This document shows, piece by piece, positions 35,230 through 45,946 of a stretch of 64,000 nucleotides of DNA. Position 1 is the stretch's first letter. Each line of letters opens with the position of its first letter. The notes beneath the pieces are model-generated. The model made no database searches and was not told the DNA's origin. It was given only the letters and a program-made list of their open reading frames with translations. The DNA comes from Adenophora triphylla var. japonica (lineage: Eukaryota > Streptophyta > Magnoliopsida > Asterales > Campanulaceae), in the NCBI GenBank assembly GCA_022495995.1, contig JAFEMH010004876.1, forward strand, positions 62,001 to 126,000, read 5' to 3'. The position numbers and the translations under genes were made by a program.

Positions 35230-35850
35230 ATCACAAAAGTCCGTCCCAACACGCAAAGCACAAAATTCCGTCCCAACACGGAAAACTCACAAATCACAAA
35301 AGTTCGTCCCGACACGGCAATCTAACACAAGTTTCTCAAAAGAGGGTTCGTCCCTACACGACACATTTTACAACACAAAGTCCGTCACAAAACCACGGCA
35401 CACATTTTACAACACAAAGTCCGTCTCTAAACGGCAATTTTTCAAAAAGACTGTCACAAAAATACGGCACACATGACACATTTTCAAACAAAGACCGTCT
35501 CTACACGGCAACTTTCAACAAAAGTCCGTCTCTACACGACAATTTTTTAAAAGTCCGTCACAAAAACACGGCACACGTCACATTTTCAAACAAAGTCCGT
35601 CTCTACATGAAATTTTTTCAAAAGTTCGTCACAAAACACGGCACACAACACATTTTCAAACAAAGACCGTCTCTACACGGCAATTTTTCAAAAAAGTCCG
35701 TCACAAAAACACGGTGCATGACACATTTTCAACAAAGACCGTTCACAAAAACACGGCACCCACGACAAACAAAAGTCCGTCACGAAAACACGGCATCCAT
35801 TGTACATAAATTTTTACAACACAGTCCGTCCCTACACGGTAATTTTTCAT
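35230..35850 (-). repeat. Tandem repeats in PMD intron 1, element C
   Basis: Irregular units of about 35-70 bp. In the PMD sense the core is GCCGTGTAGAGACGGACTTTTG or GCCGTGTTTTTGTGACGGACT. An AT microsatellite lies at 35211-35226. Confidence 0.75.
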
Positions 35851-36455
35851 AATGTACATACGGAAATAGCATTAGGTACAAGTTACTGAAGCATGCATTT
35901 CAGGGAGAGGCACTTTATTTTCATAAATAAGAGCTAAACTCCACATTATTGCACAAAAATCACATATCCACAATTCTTACATGCTCAATTTCAACAATTC
36001 ATCGTAAATTTCACAAAGTGGGCATGGCAACAACAAAAACTCCAAATATACAAAAAACTAAAACCTAGTTCTAGCATACATCATTTCAAGCAAAAATCAA
36101 AGCAAAAAATTGACTTCTTACTTCCCTTACGGTCCTCCCCCGCAAGTTGTGCACCTCCAAATCCGGATACAACACATCCGGATTCCTTGTTGAAGGCACG
36201 AAGGAAGAACAATTCCTTTGGAGATCCAATCTCCTCTCCATGGCCTCTTGGCCCCTTTGGCGACGACCTCGTCTGATTCTTTCCGCCATGATAGCAATTC
36301 AATAACCTCGGAAGAATTCCCTAGGAAATTTTTGAACAAAATTCAAAAAAAAATCTCTCTTTCTCTCTCTCTCGTTCGAACAGAAGAAGAAAATGGAGTT
36401 GGTGTTCGTTGCTGAAGCCTGGTTTTGATTTGGGGGAAATCGAATTCCCATACCA

Positions 36456-36467
36456 ATCCGCACGGAC
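36456..36467 (-). promoter_or_regulatory. Palindrome upstream of PMD, element C
   Basis: ATCCGCACGGAC, followed by CACTTTGCAT as at 32625, lies 167 bp from the PMD start codon. Only one copy is seen. Between it and the ATG is a CT-rich stretch (36356-36372). Confidence 0.6.
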
Positions 36468-36584
36468 CACTTTGCATTTCAGGCGAGATTACCCTTTTGC
36501 CCTTATAATCTTTTTCCCTGGCCATCCAAAGGCCATTTCCAGCAGATTTAATGCAGTTTGGTCCTCAACCCAACAAAACTAACA

Positions 36585-37060
36585 TCGGTCGTCATCGTAA
36601 GTCCGGACCTCACCCACTAAACGCCAAAACAAACCCCGGCCGTCATCGTAAGTCCGGACCTCGCCCACTAAACGGTAAAACAAACACCGGTCGTCATCGT
36701 AAGTCCGGACCTCGCCCACTAAATGGTAAAACAGACACCGGCCGCCATCGTAAGCCCGAACATCGCCGACAAAAATGCAAAACAGACACCGGCCGTCATC
36801 GTAAGTTCGGACCTCGCCCACTAAACGGCAAAACAGAGACCGGCCGTCATCGTAAGCCCAAACATCGCCCACTAAACGGCAAAACAGACACCGGCCGTCA
36901 TCGTAAGCCCGAACATTGCCCACTAAATGGTAAAACAAACACCATCCGTCATCGTATGTCCGGACCTCGCCCACTAAATGGCAAAACAAACACCGGCCGT
37001 CATCGTAAGTCCGGATCTCGCCCACTAAACGACAAAACAAACCCCGTCCGTCATCGTAAG
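36585..37060 (+). repeat. 51-bp tandem repeats with CCGGCCGTCATCGTAAG core, element C
   Basis: About nine units of 51 bp, each with CCGGCCGTCATCGTAAG, TCCGGACCTCGCCCACTAAA and CGGCAAAACA. Because 51 is a multiple of three, both strands stay open for about 200 codons; neither frame resembles a protein. It lies between PMD and the 3' LTR, like the arrays of A and B. Confidence 0.85.
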
Positions 37061-37480
37061 CTCGGACCCCAAGGCACAAAATGCCTCCAAACACAAATCC
37101 CAAGGCGCAAACGCCTTCAAATGCGGATCTCAAGGCACAAAACGCCTCCAAAATACAAAACACGAAACAAAAACCGGGCATCAAAGTAAGCCCAAACCTC
37201 CTTCCCCAGCAGACAAAAGGTCAAACGGCCATCACAGTAAGACCGTACGAATGTACATATCCTCAGCAGATAAACCCCGGCCGACATCATAAGTCCAGAT
37301 CTCGCCCACTAAATGGCAAAACAAACACAAAAGGGAACAAAACACCTTTAAACACACATCCCGAGGCACAAATGCCTTCACAACAAACAAGTCATTCCCC
37401 TGACAGCCATTGTAAGCCCGAACTTTTCCCCAGCAGACAAAACACAAGGAAAGCACGCCTCCCGCAAGTCTCAAACCCAG
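37061..37480 (+). repeat. Degenerate repeat region, element C
   Basis: Decayed versions of the 51-bp unit (the core persists at about 37273 as CCGGCCGACATCATAAG), mixed with CAAGGCACAAAAYGCCTCCAAA units that match those in A at about 12640-12800. No gene is seen. Confidence 0.6.
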
Positions 37481-37800
37481 GTTCATATTCCTGAACCAAG
37501 CTTCAACTTAAGTTCATGCTCCTGAACTAAGCCTCAAACACCAGGTTCATACTCCTGAACCAAGCCTCAACTTAAGTTCATACTCCTGAACTAAGTCTCA
37601 AATACCAGGTCCATACTCCTGAACCAAGCCTCAACTTAAGTTCATACTCCTGAACTAAGTCTCAAACACCAGGTTCATACTCCTGAACTAAGTCTCAAAC
37701 ACCAGGTTCATACTCCTGAACCAAGCCTCAACTTAAGTTCATACTCCTGAACTAAGTCTCAAACATCAGGTTCATACTCCTGAACGAAACCTCAGTAAGA
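37481..37800 (+). repeat. TTCATACTCCTGAAC tandem repeats, element C
   Basis: TTCATACTCCTGAAC (once TTCATGCTCCTGAAC) recurs about ten times at intervals of about 28-37 bp, alternating between AACTAAGTCTCAAACACCAGG and AACCAAGCCTCAACTTAAG spacers. Confidence 0.8.
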
Positions 37801-39164
37801 GGACATAACACATCCTCATACACGACATCACCTCAGTCAAGAGGACATAAAACGTCCTCATGAAGACACAACCTCAGTCAGAGGACTTAACACGTCCTCA
37901 GGCACAAATCATTATCCGTGGCCCAGAAGGCTTTAAACTACCCGGTCAGGAAGACCGCATAAATTTCCCAAATCATTATCCGTAGCCCGGAAGGCTTTAA
38001 ATTACTCGGTCCGGAAGAACGCATAAATGTCCCAAAACATTATCACTTCATGGACACCGACACGTCCACTCACCATTTCACTTCATGGACACCAACACGT
38101 CCACTCACCAATTCACAACAGGACTACGACACGTCCATGCACAGATTCTTAGTCAGAGAACATCACACGTCCTCATACACGACAATGCACTCATGATATT
38201 TTTGAACTACGATCAGGCTTGATTCCCATACGGGATATGTAGGAATCCTATCAAAGGGTCCAGCCAACTGACCTAAACAGTCACCCGTAGGACATCGACA
38301 TGTCCATGCACAGAGTCTTAGTCAGAGAACATCACACGTACTCATACACAATAATGCACTCACGATATTTCTGAACTACGATCAGGCTTGATTCCCATAC
38401 GGGATACGTAGGAATCCTGTCAAAGGGTCCAGCTATCCGACCTAAACGGTTACCCCAGGACACCGACACGCTCGCATCCCCTCATGAAACCGACACGTCC
38501 ACGCACAGAGTCTTAGTCAGAGGACATCACATGTCCTCATACACGATAATGCACTCACAACTTCTGAACTACGATCAGGCTTGATTTCCATACGGGATAC
38601 GTAGGAATCCTGTCAAAGGGTCCAGCCATCCGACCTAAACGGTCACCCCAGGACAGCGACACGTCCACATTACCCCAGGACACCGACACGTCCACATCAC
38701 CTCAGGACACCACCACGTCCGCATACACGATAACCTCACGATTTCTGAACTACGATCAGGCTTGATTCCCATGCGGGATACGTAAGAATCCTGTCAAAGG
38801 GTCCAACCAACCAACCTAAATGGTCACCCACAGGACACCGACACATCCACGCACAGAGTCTTAGTCAGAGGATATAACAGGTCCTCATACACGACAACGC
38901 ACTCCCCCCACACACGAACTACAATCAGGCTTGATTCCTATGCGGGATACATAGGAATCCTATCAAAGGGTCCAGCCAACCGACCTAAACGGTCACCTTA
39001 GGACACCACCATATCCTCACAGCCGACCCAAGTGGTCACATCACAATAGGACACTACCACGTCTTCACTAATCGACCTACACGGTCACCTTCTCTCCCAG
39101 CCAGCGATCCTGATTCAGGACCCTTATCTTATTGACGACCCCACTTCCTCCGTAAGTGACATCG
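37801..39164 (+). repeat. Pre-LTR region with five motif G hairpins, element C
   Basis: CTACGATCAGGCTTGATTCCC copies with CGGGATACGTAGGAATCC recur at about 38207-38241, 38375-38411, 38568-38603, 38750-38785 and 38928-38955. The period is about 170-190 bp; between them lie ACACCGACACGTCCAC and GAGGACATCACACGTCCTCA units. The inner stem is UCCC/GGGA, with U-G pairs in decayed copies. It corresponds to the two copies in A. Confidence 0.65.
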
Positions 39165-39176
39165 TCAAGGGGTTTC
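39165..39176 (+). other. Polypurine tract region, element C
   Basis: TCAAGGGGTTTC directly precedes TGTAAGTACC. The purine core AAGGGG is short, as in element E (GAGGGGCTC). Confidence 0.5.
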
Positions 39177-39294
39177 TGTAAGTACCCCAATCTGGATCGC
39201 TCCCTTTCTAGCGCACGGGAAACACCGCAAACTCACACAAACGTGATCTTGAACACCCGTAGCCTTCAAAAACCCTAAAAATCCCTAACCAAAT
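39177..39294 (+). repeat. Element C 3' LTR, first piece
   Basis: TGTAAGTACCCCAATCTGGATC... to ...CTAACCAAAT, interrupted by element D. It is collinear with 14475-14600 of A. Confidence 0.9.
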
Positions 39295-40627
39295 TGGTAG
39301 GCTTTATCGCAACACCTACAAATTACTACAAGGACTCCTAATAATGTAGATAGTGAAAGTCCAGGATCGATCTCAGGGAACAGTATTGCTTACGAACTAG
39401 TCACACAAATGGGGGGTTTTTGTTTGTTGAATGATTAAAATCCTAAGACGGGAATTAAATTCTAAGTTATAAATTATAATGTAAAAGAACACTTTGGACA
39501 TGCAAAATAATCCCCGTCTATCAGTCAATATCATCGGAATGATTCTTTCTTTCTTTCCCCTAATTACTTGATCACGAGATATAAAATCTCTATCTCTTCT
39601 TTGATAGTAGTTAATAGCGGCGACACGCTCAACTAAAAACCCTAATTAATAAATAAAACCTAGCCGACACGATCAAGGTTCTAAATATAAATTGATGCAA
39701 TTCTAAGAGATGAAGATCAAGGAATTAATCTATTATTATTTCAAATAGATTTAAAGCCAATTTTACTTTAATCACCATTCAAGATGACACATACATGAAT
39801 AACGAAGATGCTACAACGACAACCCTAGTCCGACACGATAAAAGGGAAATCTAGCAATAATCAATTAAAAGGATTAAGGGATTGATCAATTTCTCAAAAA
39901 CCTAGAAATTGATTTGAAATAAGCACAAGTAAAATTGCAATTAGGGAAGAATAATTAAAAGGAATCAAACCTCAATTGATAATCAAGACGGTTCAAAAAT
40001 CACAAATCCAAAGCAAGAGAGATTTAGCCTTCCATGGATGTTCAAAAGCTTCAAATTTTTTTCTATGGAAAACTAGGGAAAAATCTGATTCAGGAAGGAA
40101 CCCTAAAATAATAATGTTTTGGAGTTTATATACTCCTTCCCAAATAAAACTTAAAAACTAATAAAAAATAATAATAAAGAAAAATTGAAAAAGTAATTAA
40201 AGAAACTAAATTACTCCTCTCCAGCCGTACATGCGCTGGTCATTGTTGTGCCGGCTCCACAATTTCAGTCCCACGTGCACAGCATCAGCATCAAGCAACT
40301 TTTGAAAAACAATTTCTTGACTTCTACTTTGGTCACCCATCTCTTCATACTTTCATTTTGATCACTGAAATTTCCACATTGTTGCACTTTGCCTTTCTTG
40401 TATGAAGTTGACCTGACTTGACTTGAATATTGACCTTCTAAATCGCCTCTCCAAAATACCATTGTCCCGAATTACATACAAATGCTAACAATAAAATCCA
40501 TATTACATTATTTCCTTACGAATACAAAGTATAGCAATTTTAACTCAAATAAGCACAACATAAACCAAAATTGCTATAAAATGTCAAGAAAATCGAGGAA
40601 TTACCATAGCTAAAAATTAACCTATCA
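39295..40627 (-). repeat. Element D 3' LTR (left copy)
   Basis: 1333 bp, including 41 bp missing from the other copy. The two LTRs differ at only about ten to twelve positions by eye, so the insertion is young. Confidence 0.85.
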
Positions 40628-41192
40628 AATTCCCCCACGCTTAGACCTTTTACTCGTCCCTGAGTAAATTTATAATTCCTCGCTAACTCCAGGTCTAAAA
40701 CAGATGCGCGAGGGAAAATGATTTCCCTAACTCCTCTAAACCAACCACAACAAAAGTCAACACAATCAAACGACTCAATCAACGTACTCGGAGAATGGAA
40801 CTCCGCTCCTTATCACTCCAAAAAAAATATAATGATACCAATGGCCTTAGCTCGACCCCAACTCCAAATATGCAAAAACGGGACATCCAAGCTAAGGCCC
40901 ACACATCAAAAAGCTAGGGGGAATTACAATGTCCTAATTTTCCCCCACGCTTATCTCGCACTACAATCTCCCTCGAAAATGAAGTCAATGCCCAAGCAAA
41001 GACTTACCTCGTGCAAAACACCAACACCCCTTATATCACCAAGAAGAAATACGAGGATTTTCTACCCTAACGCCTCTAACCGAGCCTCCTACATCAAATA
41101 TGAACATCCTAACCCGAGACTCCAAACCACCCTTATTACTCCAATACCGGTGATATAAATGATAGAAAGTATTTCACTCACTCACCTTTTGC

Positions 41193-41220
41193 CTAGGTGC
41201 CGTTTCCGGTTTTCACCTAG
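41193..41220 (-). ncRNA. Motif H hairpin, element D copy 1
   Basis: A 7-bp outer stem, CTAGGTG with CACCTAG, and an inner CCG-GAAA-CGG hairpin in the element's sense. The inner pair differs from CCC/GGG of the other copies on both sides. Confidence 0.6.
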
Positions 41221-41268
41221 CCTCTCGTTTTTTTTTATTGTTTTTTTTAACAGATTCTCTCCTTTTGC

Positions 41269-41296
41269 CTAAGTGCCCTCTCGGGTTTTCACTTAG
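41269..41296 (-). ncRNA. Motif H hairpin, element D copy 2
   Basis: A 7-bp outer stem, CTAAGTG with CACTTAG (compensatory to copy 1), and an inner CCC-GAGA-GGG hairpin, a GNRA-type loop. Confidence 0.6.
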
Positions 41297-41584
41297 CCTC
41301 TCATTTTTTTCATTTTTTTTTTTTTTTAAAGAAAATAAAACAGCATATACAACAACAACAATGTACCCCACCCCCCTCACTAAATCATGCATAGTCCCAT
41401 ATGCATCACAAAAGTATCAAATAAGTAAGATAGGGGTAGGGATACCTCTCGGCACTACTGTGGCGGCCTGAACTGGTAGTCCCACGGACCATGCGAACTG
41501 GAGCTGCTCGCTGGGAATGGCCACCTCTGCCATCTCCCGTCATCATACTGTGGTGCCATGCGTACCATATAATCATGAAGCTGA

Positions 41585-42876
41585 TCCTGATAATGTAGAT
41601 AGTGAAAGTCCAGGATCGACCTCAGGGAACAGTATTGCTTACGAACTAGTCACACAAATGGGGGGTTTTTGTTTGTTGAATGATTAAAATCCTAAGACGG
41701 GAATTAAATTCTAAGTTATAAATGATAATGTAAAAGAACACTTTGGACATGCAAAATAATCCCCGTCTATCAGTCAATATCATCGGAATGATTCTTTCTT
41801 TCTTTCCCCTAATTACTTGATCACGAGATATAAAATCTCTATCTCTTCTTTGATAGTAGTTAATAGCGGCGACACGCTCAACTAAAAACCCTAATTAATA
41901 AATAAAACCTAGCCGACACGATCAAGGTTCTAAATATAAATTGATGCAATTCTAAGAGATGAAGATCAAGGAATTAATCTATTATTATTTCAAATAGATT
42001 TAAAGCCAATTTTACTTTAATCACCATTCAAGATGACACATACATGAATAACGAAGATGCTACAACGACAACCCTAGTCCGACACGATAAAAGGGAAATC
42101 TAGCAATAATCAATTAAAAGGATTAAGGGATTGATCAATTTCTCAAAAACCTAGAAATTGATTTGAAATAAGCACAAGTAAAATTGCAATTAGGGAAGAA
42201 TAATTAAAAGGAATCAAACCTCAATTGATAATCAAGACGGTTCAAAAATCACAAATCCAAAGCAAGAGAGATTTAGCCTTCCATGGATGTTCAAAAGCTT
42301 CAAAATTTTTTCTATGGAAAACTAGGGAAAAATCTGATTCAGGAAGGAACCCTAAAATAATAATGTTTTGGAGTTTATATACTCCTTCCCAAATAAAACT
42401 TAAAAACTAATAAAAAATAATAATAAAGAAAAATTGAAAAAGAAATTAAAGAAACTAAATTATTCCTCTCCAGTCGTACATGCGCTGGTCATTGTTGTGC
42501 CGGCTCCACAATTTCATTCCCACGTGCACAGCATCAGCATCAAGCAACTTTTGAAAAACAATTTCTTGACTTCTACTTTGGTCACCCATCTCTTCATACT
42601 TTCATTTTGATCACTGAAATTTCCACATTGTTGCACTTTGCCTTTCTTGTATGAAGTTGACCTGACTTGACTTGAATATTGACCTTCTAAATTGCCTCTC
42701 CAAAATACCATTGTCCCGAATTACATACAAATGCTAACAATAAAATCCCTATTACATTATTTCCTCACGAATACAAAGTATAGCAATTTTAACTCAAATA
42801 AGCACAACATAAACCAAAATTGCTATAAAATGTCAAGAAAATCGAGGAATTACCATAGCTAAAAATTAACCTATCA
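41585..42876 (-). repeat. Element D 5' LTR (right copy)
   Basis: 1292 bp, equal in length to the matching part of the left LTR. It ends CCTATCA directly before the CAAAT duplication. Confidence 0.85.
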
Positions 42877-42881
42877 CAAAT

Positions 42882-43436
42882 CAAGGTGGGGCCTTTCTGG
42901 GATAAAAAAAAGGCAAACGGACTTTTTAGAAATTTTGTAAAATATTGATACTACAGACTGGGCCGTGTGGACCACTTTGCATCCAGACATCATAATTGCA
43001 AAATCCCCTTAAAGTCCACAATATTTTCTTAAATCCAGGAAAACGAAAAAAATGGTAATGGCAGATTGTCTCCCGCGACAAACCTTGCCATTTTCAGACC
43101 CCTATAAATAGAGGGCTCCCCCTCTCATTTTTCACACACCTCTATTCTATCCTCTCTTCCTCCCCCCAGCCTTCAGGTACCCTTCTAAGACCCTTTGGGG
43201 CAATCTCGGTCCCTTTCGGTTCCCTTCGGGACATTTTGAGGCCCCTCATGGTACTCTGAAGCCCTGCCGAGCGCTCTTGAGGCACTCTCGAGGCATCTTG
43301 AAGCCTTTCTGGTCTATTCTGAAGACTTTCCGGTCCATCTCGAGGCATTCCGGCCCATCCCGAGGCGTCACGGTCCATCCCGAAGCCCTGCCGGACAATC
43401 CCGGTCCATTTTGAAGCAAGCCGGACTCTGCCCGAG
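42882..43436 (+). repeat. Element C 3' LTR, second piece, with promoter
   Basis: It continues at CAAGGTGGGGCCTTTCTGGG, matching 14600-14630 of A. It has a decayed palindrome GGGCCGTGTGGACC (42960-42973) followed by CACTTTGCATCC, and TATAAATA at 43103-43110 followed by GAGGGCTCCCCC. It is cut at 43436 by element E. Confidence 0.85.
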
Positions 43437-44427
43437 TGTAGACACCCCATTCTGAACTAATAATTACATGATTACACTACTCTTCATCTCTCTTTTATGT
43501 TTTGATGAAGGCATATTAGTTTCGTCATGTTTCGTTAAGTTTCTAACTAACCTCGTTAGTTTTGGACCTAACTGACTAACGAAACGACTGAAGAGGGCAA
43601 AATAGTCATTTGACTAGTTGTCCTGCGCGGGACATCTGTGTATCGCGCGAGACAACCCCTCTGTAGGATGTGCAGAATCACTTTTCTTCTCTGTTTCAAC
43701 CTCTTTCTTGATAAATCTTATCATCATCCGGTTCTCCAATAGCAACTGAGTTCTGAAACCTTCCTAGGGTAATTTCCCTCTCCACCTTTACCTCTCAACC
43801 CTCACTTTTAGTATTTTGGAGATCCCCGATCCTTGATCAAAAACGCATAACACACACCTTTTGTTGGTTTCTCTCCCTGAAAGATTCCCACAAAATCACC
43901 CTAAAATCACCTAAAGTTTGTTTATCAACCTTGTTGATCAACAAACATCGAAGTCCGAATCAAGGATTGAGGCGAAGCTCTGTCCGCATCAAGATTAGAA
44001 TCTAGGATTGAGTCGAAACTCTGTCTGAATCTCTTCTCAAAAGGTAATCGTCCTTTAACTTTTGTTTCTCTTCTCAATTCCTCTATTGATTTTAGAGTAG
44101 TGTAATCCCATCAAAAGGATTAGCCTAGAGTCCCTTCAATTCATGGAGGCGATCTCGAAGCATACAATCCGACATTCCTAATTAATAAATTAATTAGGAT
44201 TTATTTGTTTCTTTTTATTGTTCATAGATTGATTAGATTAATAACACCCAATTAGCAAGACCAATCTTCGGATTGGGTGGAATGGATGCTCCTTGACCTA
44301 CCCATTCCATAACTTAACCCCCGAACCCATGAATCTCTTGAAATATCAAAAAGGTTTTTCTTATTATTTTCTATCAATAAATAATAAGTGGCGACTCCTA
44401 GATGTTTAAAAATTCACCATCGCTACA
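43437..44427 (+). repeat. Element E 5' LTR
   Basis: It contains the palindromes GTCCTGCGCGGGAC (43620-43633) and GTATCGCGCGAGAC (43640-43653). It lacks the TATAAATA present in the 3' LTR (52244), because of a short deletion near 43800. Confidence 0.9.
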
Positions 44428-44428
44428 G

Positions 44429-44447
44429 TGGCGACTCCGCTGGGGAC
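44429..44447 (+). other. Primer binding site (tRNA-Arg), element E
   Basis: TGGCGACTCCGCTGGGGAC, one base after the LTR, identical to the site of element A. Confidence 0.9.
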
Positions 44448-44857
44448 AATTAATTAAGAGGGTTAAACTTGCGTTACAATTGGGTGTTATTAATCTTTTC
44501 AATTTTTTGTTTAAAATTTGATTTTTCTGAATTTTTTGGAATTTTTCTGCACTATTTTCCTCAAAAAAAAAATTACTGTCTTGTCCAGCGCGGGACAAGC
44601 TTGTCCCGCGCGAGACTAATATTCCACTTTCTCTAGCTTCTCTGTTTGGCGGCGGCAAACGGCAAAACAAACAGAAACATTCAAAAAAAAAATTCCAGGA
44701 AAATCAAATAAATTATTTTTTTTATTTTGCTTGTATTAACTTTATTTTGCAGGGAAGAATTAATTATTAATTTCTTGAACTATATACTTGCATGAGATTG
44801 AATTATTTTAATTTTTACCGGTCATTGGTTGACTCGGGCTTTGTAATTAATTAATTT

Positions 44858-44935
<78 letters not shown>

Positions 44936-45946
44936 AAGTAGAACTACGATGGCCTGAGTCTTTCTGAATTGGGAGAAACGTAGACAACTACTAAGTGCGG
45001 CCATTATCTGTTTTTCTTTTATTTTTCAAAAAAAAATCTCTATTTTATCTATCACCTAGATTGACTCTCACATACGCGCACTCATGCTATATCTGTTATT
45101 GCACTACATACCTCGATTAACCCGGGACCCACACTAAGGACGGATGACGGTAACCACCTAGTCACCGGTCTCTTTGAAGTTGGATCATCCCACTCCGCGT
45201 ATTCAATCCACCTAGATTGTCATATCGCGGGGAGCCTAGCCTTTCAGCCCTGCATCGCCACCTATCATGTAGAATATTTTCTAGGATCACTCCGTGACCG
45301 GTCGGTTTTGACTCGGTAATCTTTCTTGTCTTTGACCAAAATAAAGCTAAAGTAAAATTGACTATTGAGAAAGGATTCGGAAAAGTCCCTTCAGAAAAAG
45401 AAAAAGTCTCTTCGAAAATGTCCCTTCGGAATGACCCTTTCGGAAGTCCCTTTAAAGAAAAAAAATCCTTTTTGAAAAATGATTTTACATGGCTTTATTT
45501 TACAAAGAATGGTCAATTACTGAGTCCCTAGGTTTGATTCGAATTACGTATACCTGTAAGATTTACCTAGGATACTAGATAGAAAACAGATCTTTGTCCG
45601 TCCGACCATGAATTTAGGAAATAAAAAGAAAAAAATACATCTCTCTGAATGGTTGTCTCGTGCGGGACTACCTTGTCTCGCGCGAGACTTTATTTGCAGA
45701 ATGTGTGTTTGTGATTTATAATCGATGTGCTCTCCCTCATTGAGTCAAAACTCCGTCTATAATAAAAATAAAACTTCAAAAAAAATCGCTCGTGAGGTAA
45801 TTTTAACCATCATCCTTTTCTCAACCTAGGATCGTTTGGGGCTAATATTCTAAAAGGCATTTCGTTGGGATATCTCTAGTCCATCTCTAAGGTTGTCAAG
45901 CTCCCTTACCTCTCCAACGGTGGCAACTCAATTTCTTTTCGACACG
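44448..45946 (+). other. Element E leader with palindromes, CT microsatellite and motif G
   Basis: It contains GTCCAGCGCGGGAC (44583-44596) with GTCCCGCGCGAGAC (44603-44616), a (CT)n run of about 35 units (44862-44931), a motif G hairpin (44944-44983) and a second palindrome pair, GTCTCGTGCGGGAC (45655-45668) with GTCTCGCGCGAGAC (45675-45688). Both pairs are 20 bp apart, as in the LTR. No coding region is seen. Confidence 0.65.
44944..44983 (+). ncRNA. Motif G hairpin, element E leader
   Basis: Outer stem CTACG/CGTAG and a 6-bp inner stem, TCTTTC with GGGAGA (two U-G pairs). It is preceded by GAA, as in all copies. Confidence 0.5.

Larger units (their letters stand above)
32950..36289 (-). 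pseudogene. Element C PMD gene, four exons, disrupted by a hAT insertion
   Basis: Exon 1 is 36289-36122 (MAERIRRGRRQRG; 56 codons, donor GTAAGAAG). Exon 2 is about 35148-34451 (SLEAVVELW, WDATHTFHFSSGEVTVT, AWGEAGLAELYFAMDRFSR), with a frameshift near 34646. Exon 3 starts at 34354 (AWCYEIFRCQPWDWEDEA) and runs to 33390 (EYAAFVRRKLRTPQVLVRER, GPDFMYVRGD). Exon 4 starts at 33278. Exon 3 is interrupted by a 325-bp hAT-type element. Exon order, intron positions and the exon 1 length agree with element A. The C-terminal part is shorter than in B and ends with no clear native stop, so the left limit is approximate. Confidence 0.75.
40628..41584 (-). other. Element D internal region, non-coding
   Basis: It starts with AATTCCCCCACGCTT, the reverse of a polypurine tract; a similar TCCCCCACGCTT occurs again at 40942. 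It holds two motif H hairpins (41193-41220, 41269-41296) separated and followed by T-tracts. No protein-coding region is recognisable. Confidence 0.6.
39295..42876 (-). mobile_element. Element D: non-autonomous LTR element with 5-bp TSD
   Basis: It is inserted in C's LTR with TSD CAAAT (39290-39294 and 42877-42881). Two direct repeats of 1292 bp (39336-40627 and 41585-42876) flank about 0.96 kb of non-coding DNA. The terminal inverted bases are TGGTAGG and CCTATCA. A purine tract (minus sense AAGCGTGGGGGAATT) lies next to the left repeat, so the element runs on the minus strand. The right repeat lacks the 41 bp that open the left one (39295-39335), together with the primer site, which indicates an internal deletion. 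Purine tract and LTR style recall Athila-type Gypsy elements; this is tentative. Confidence 0.85.

Noticed and set aside
36551..37189. Open frames of about 200 codons on both strands
   Set aside because: They are produced by the 51-bp tandem repeat (a multiple of three); no protein-like composition or family match.
39976..42711. Pairs of identical short frames in element D
   Set aside because: They lie in the two LTR copies, so duplication explains their conservation; no known domain.
44822..45004. Arg-Glu repeat frame on minus
   Set aside because: Translation of the (CT)n microsatellite.
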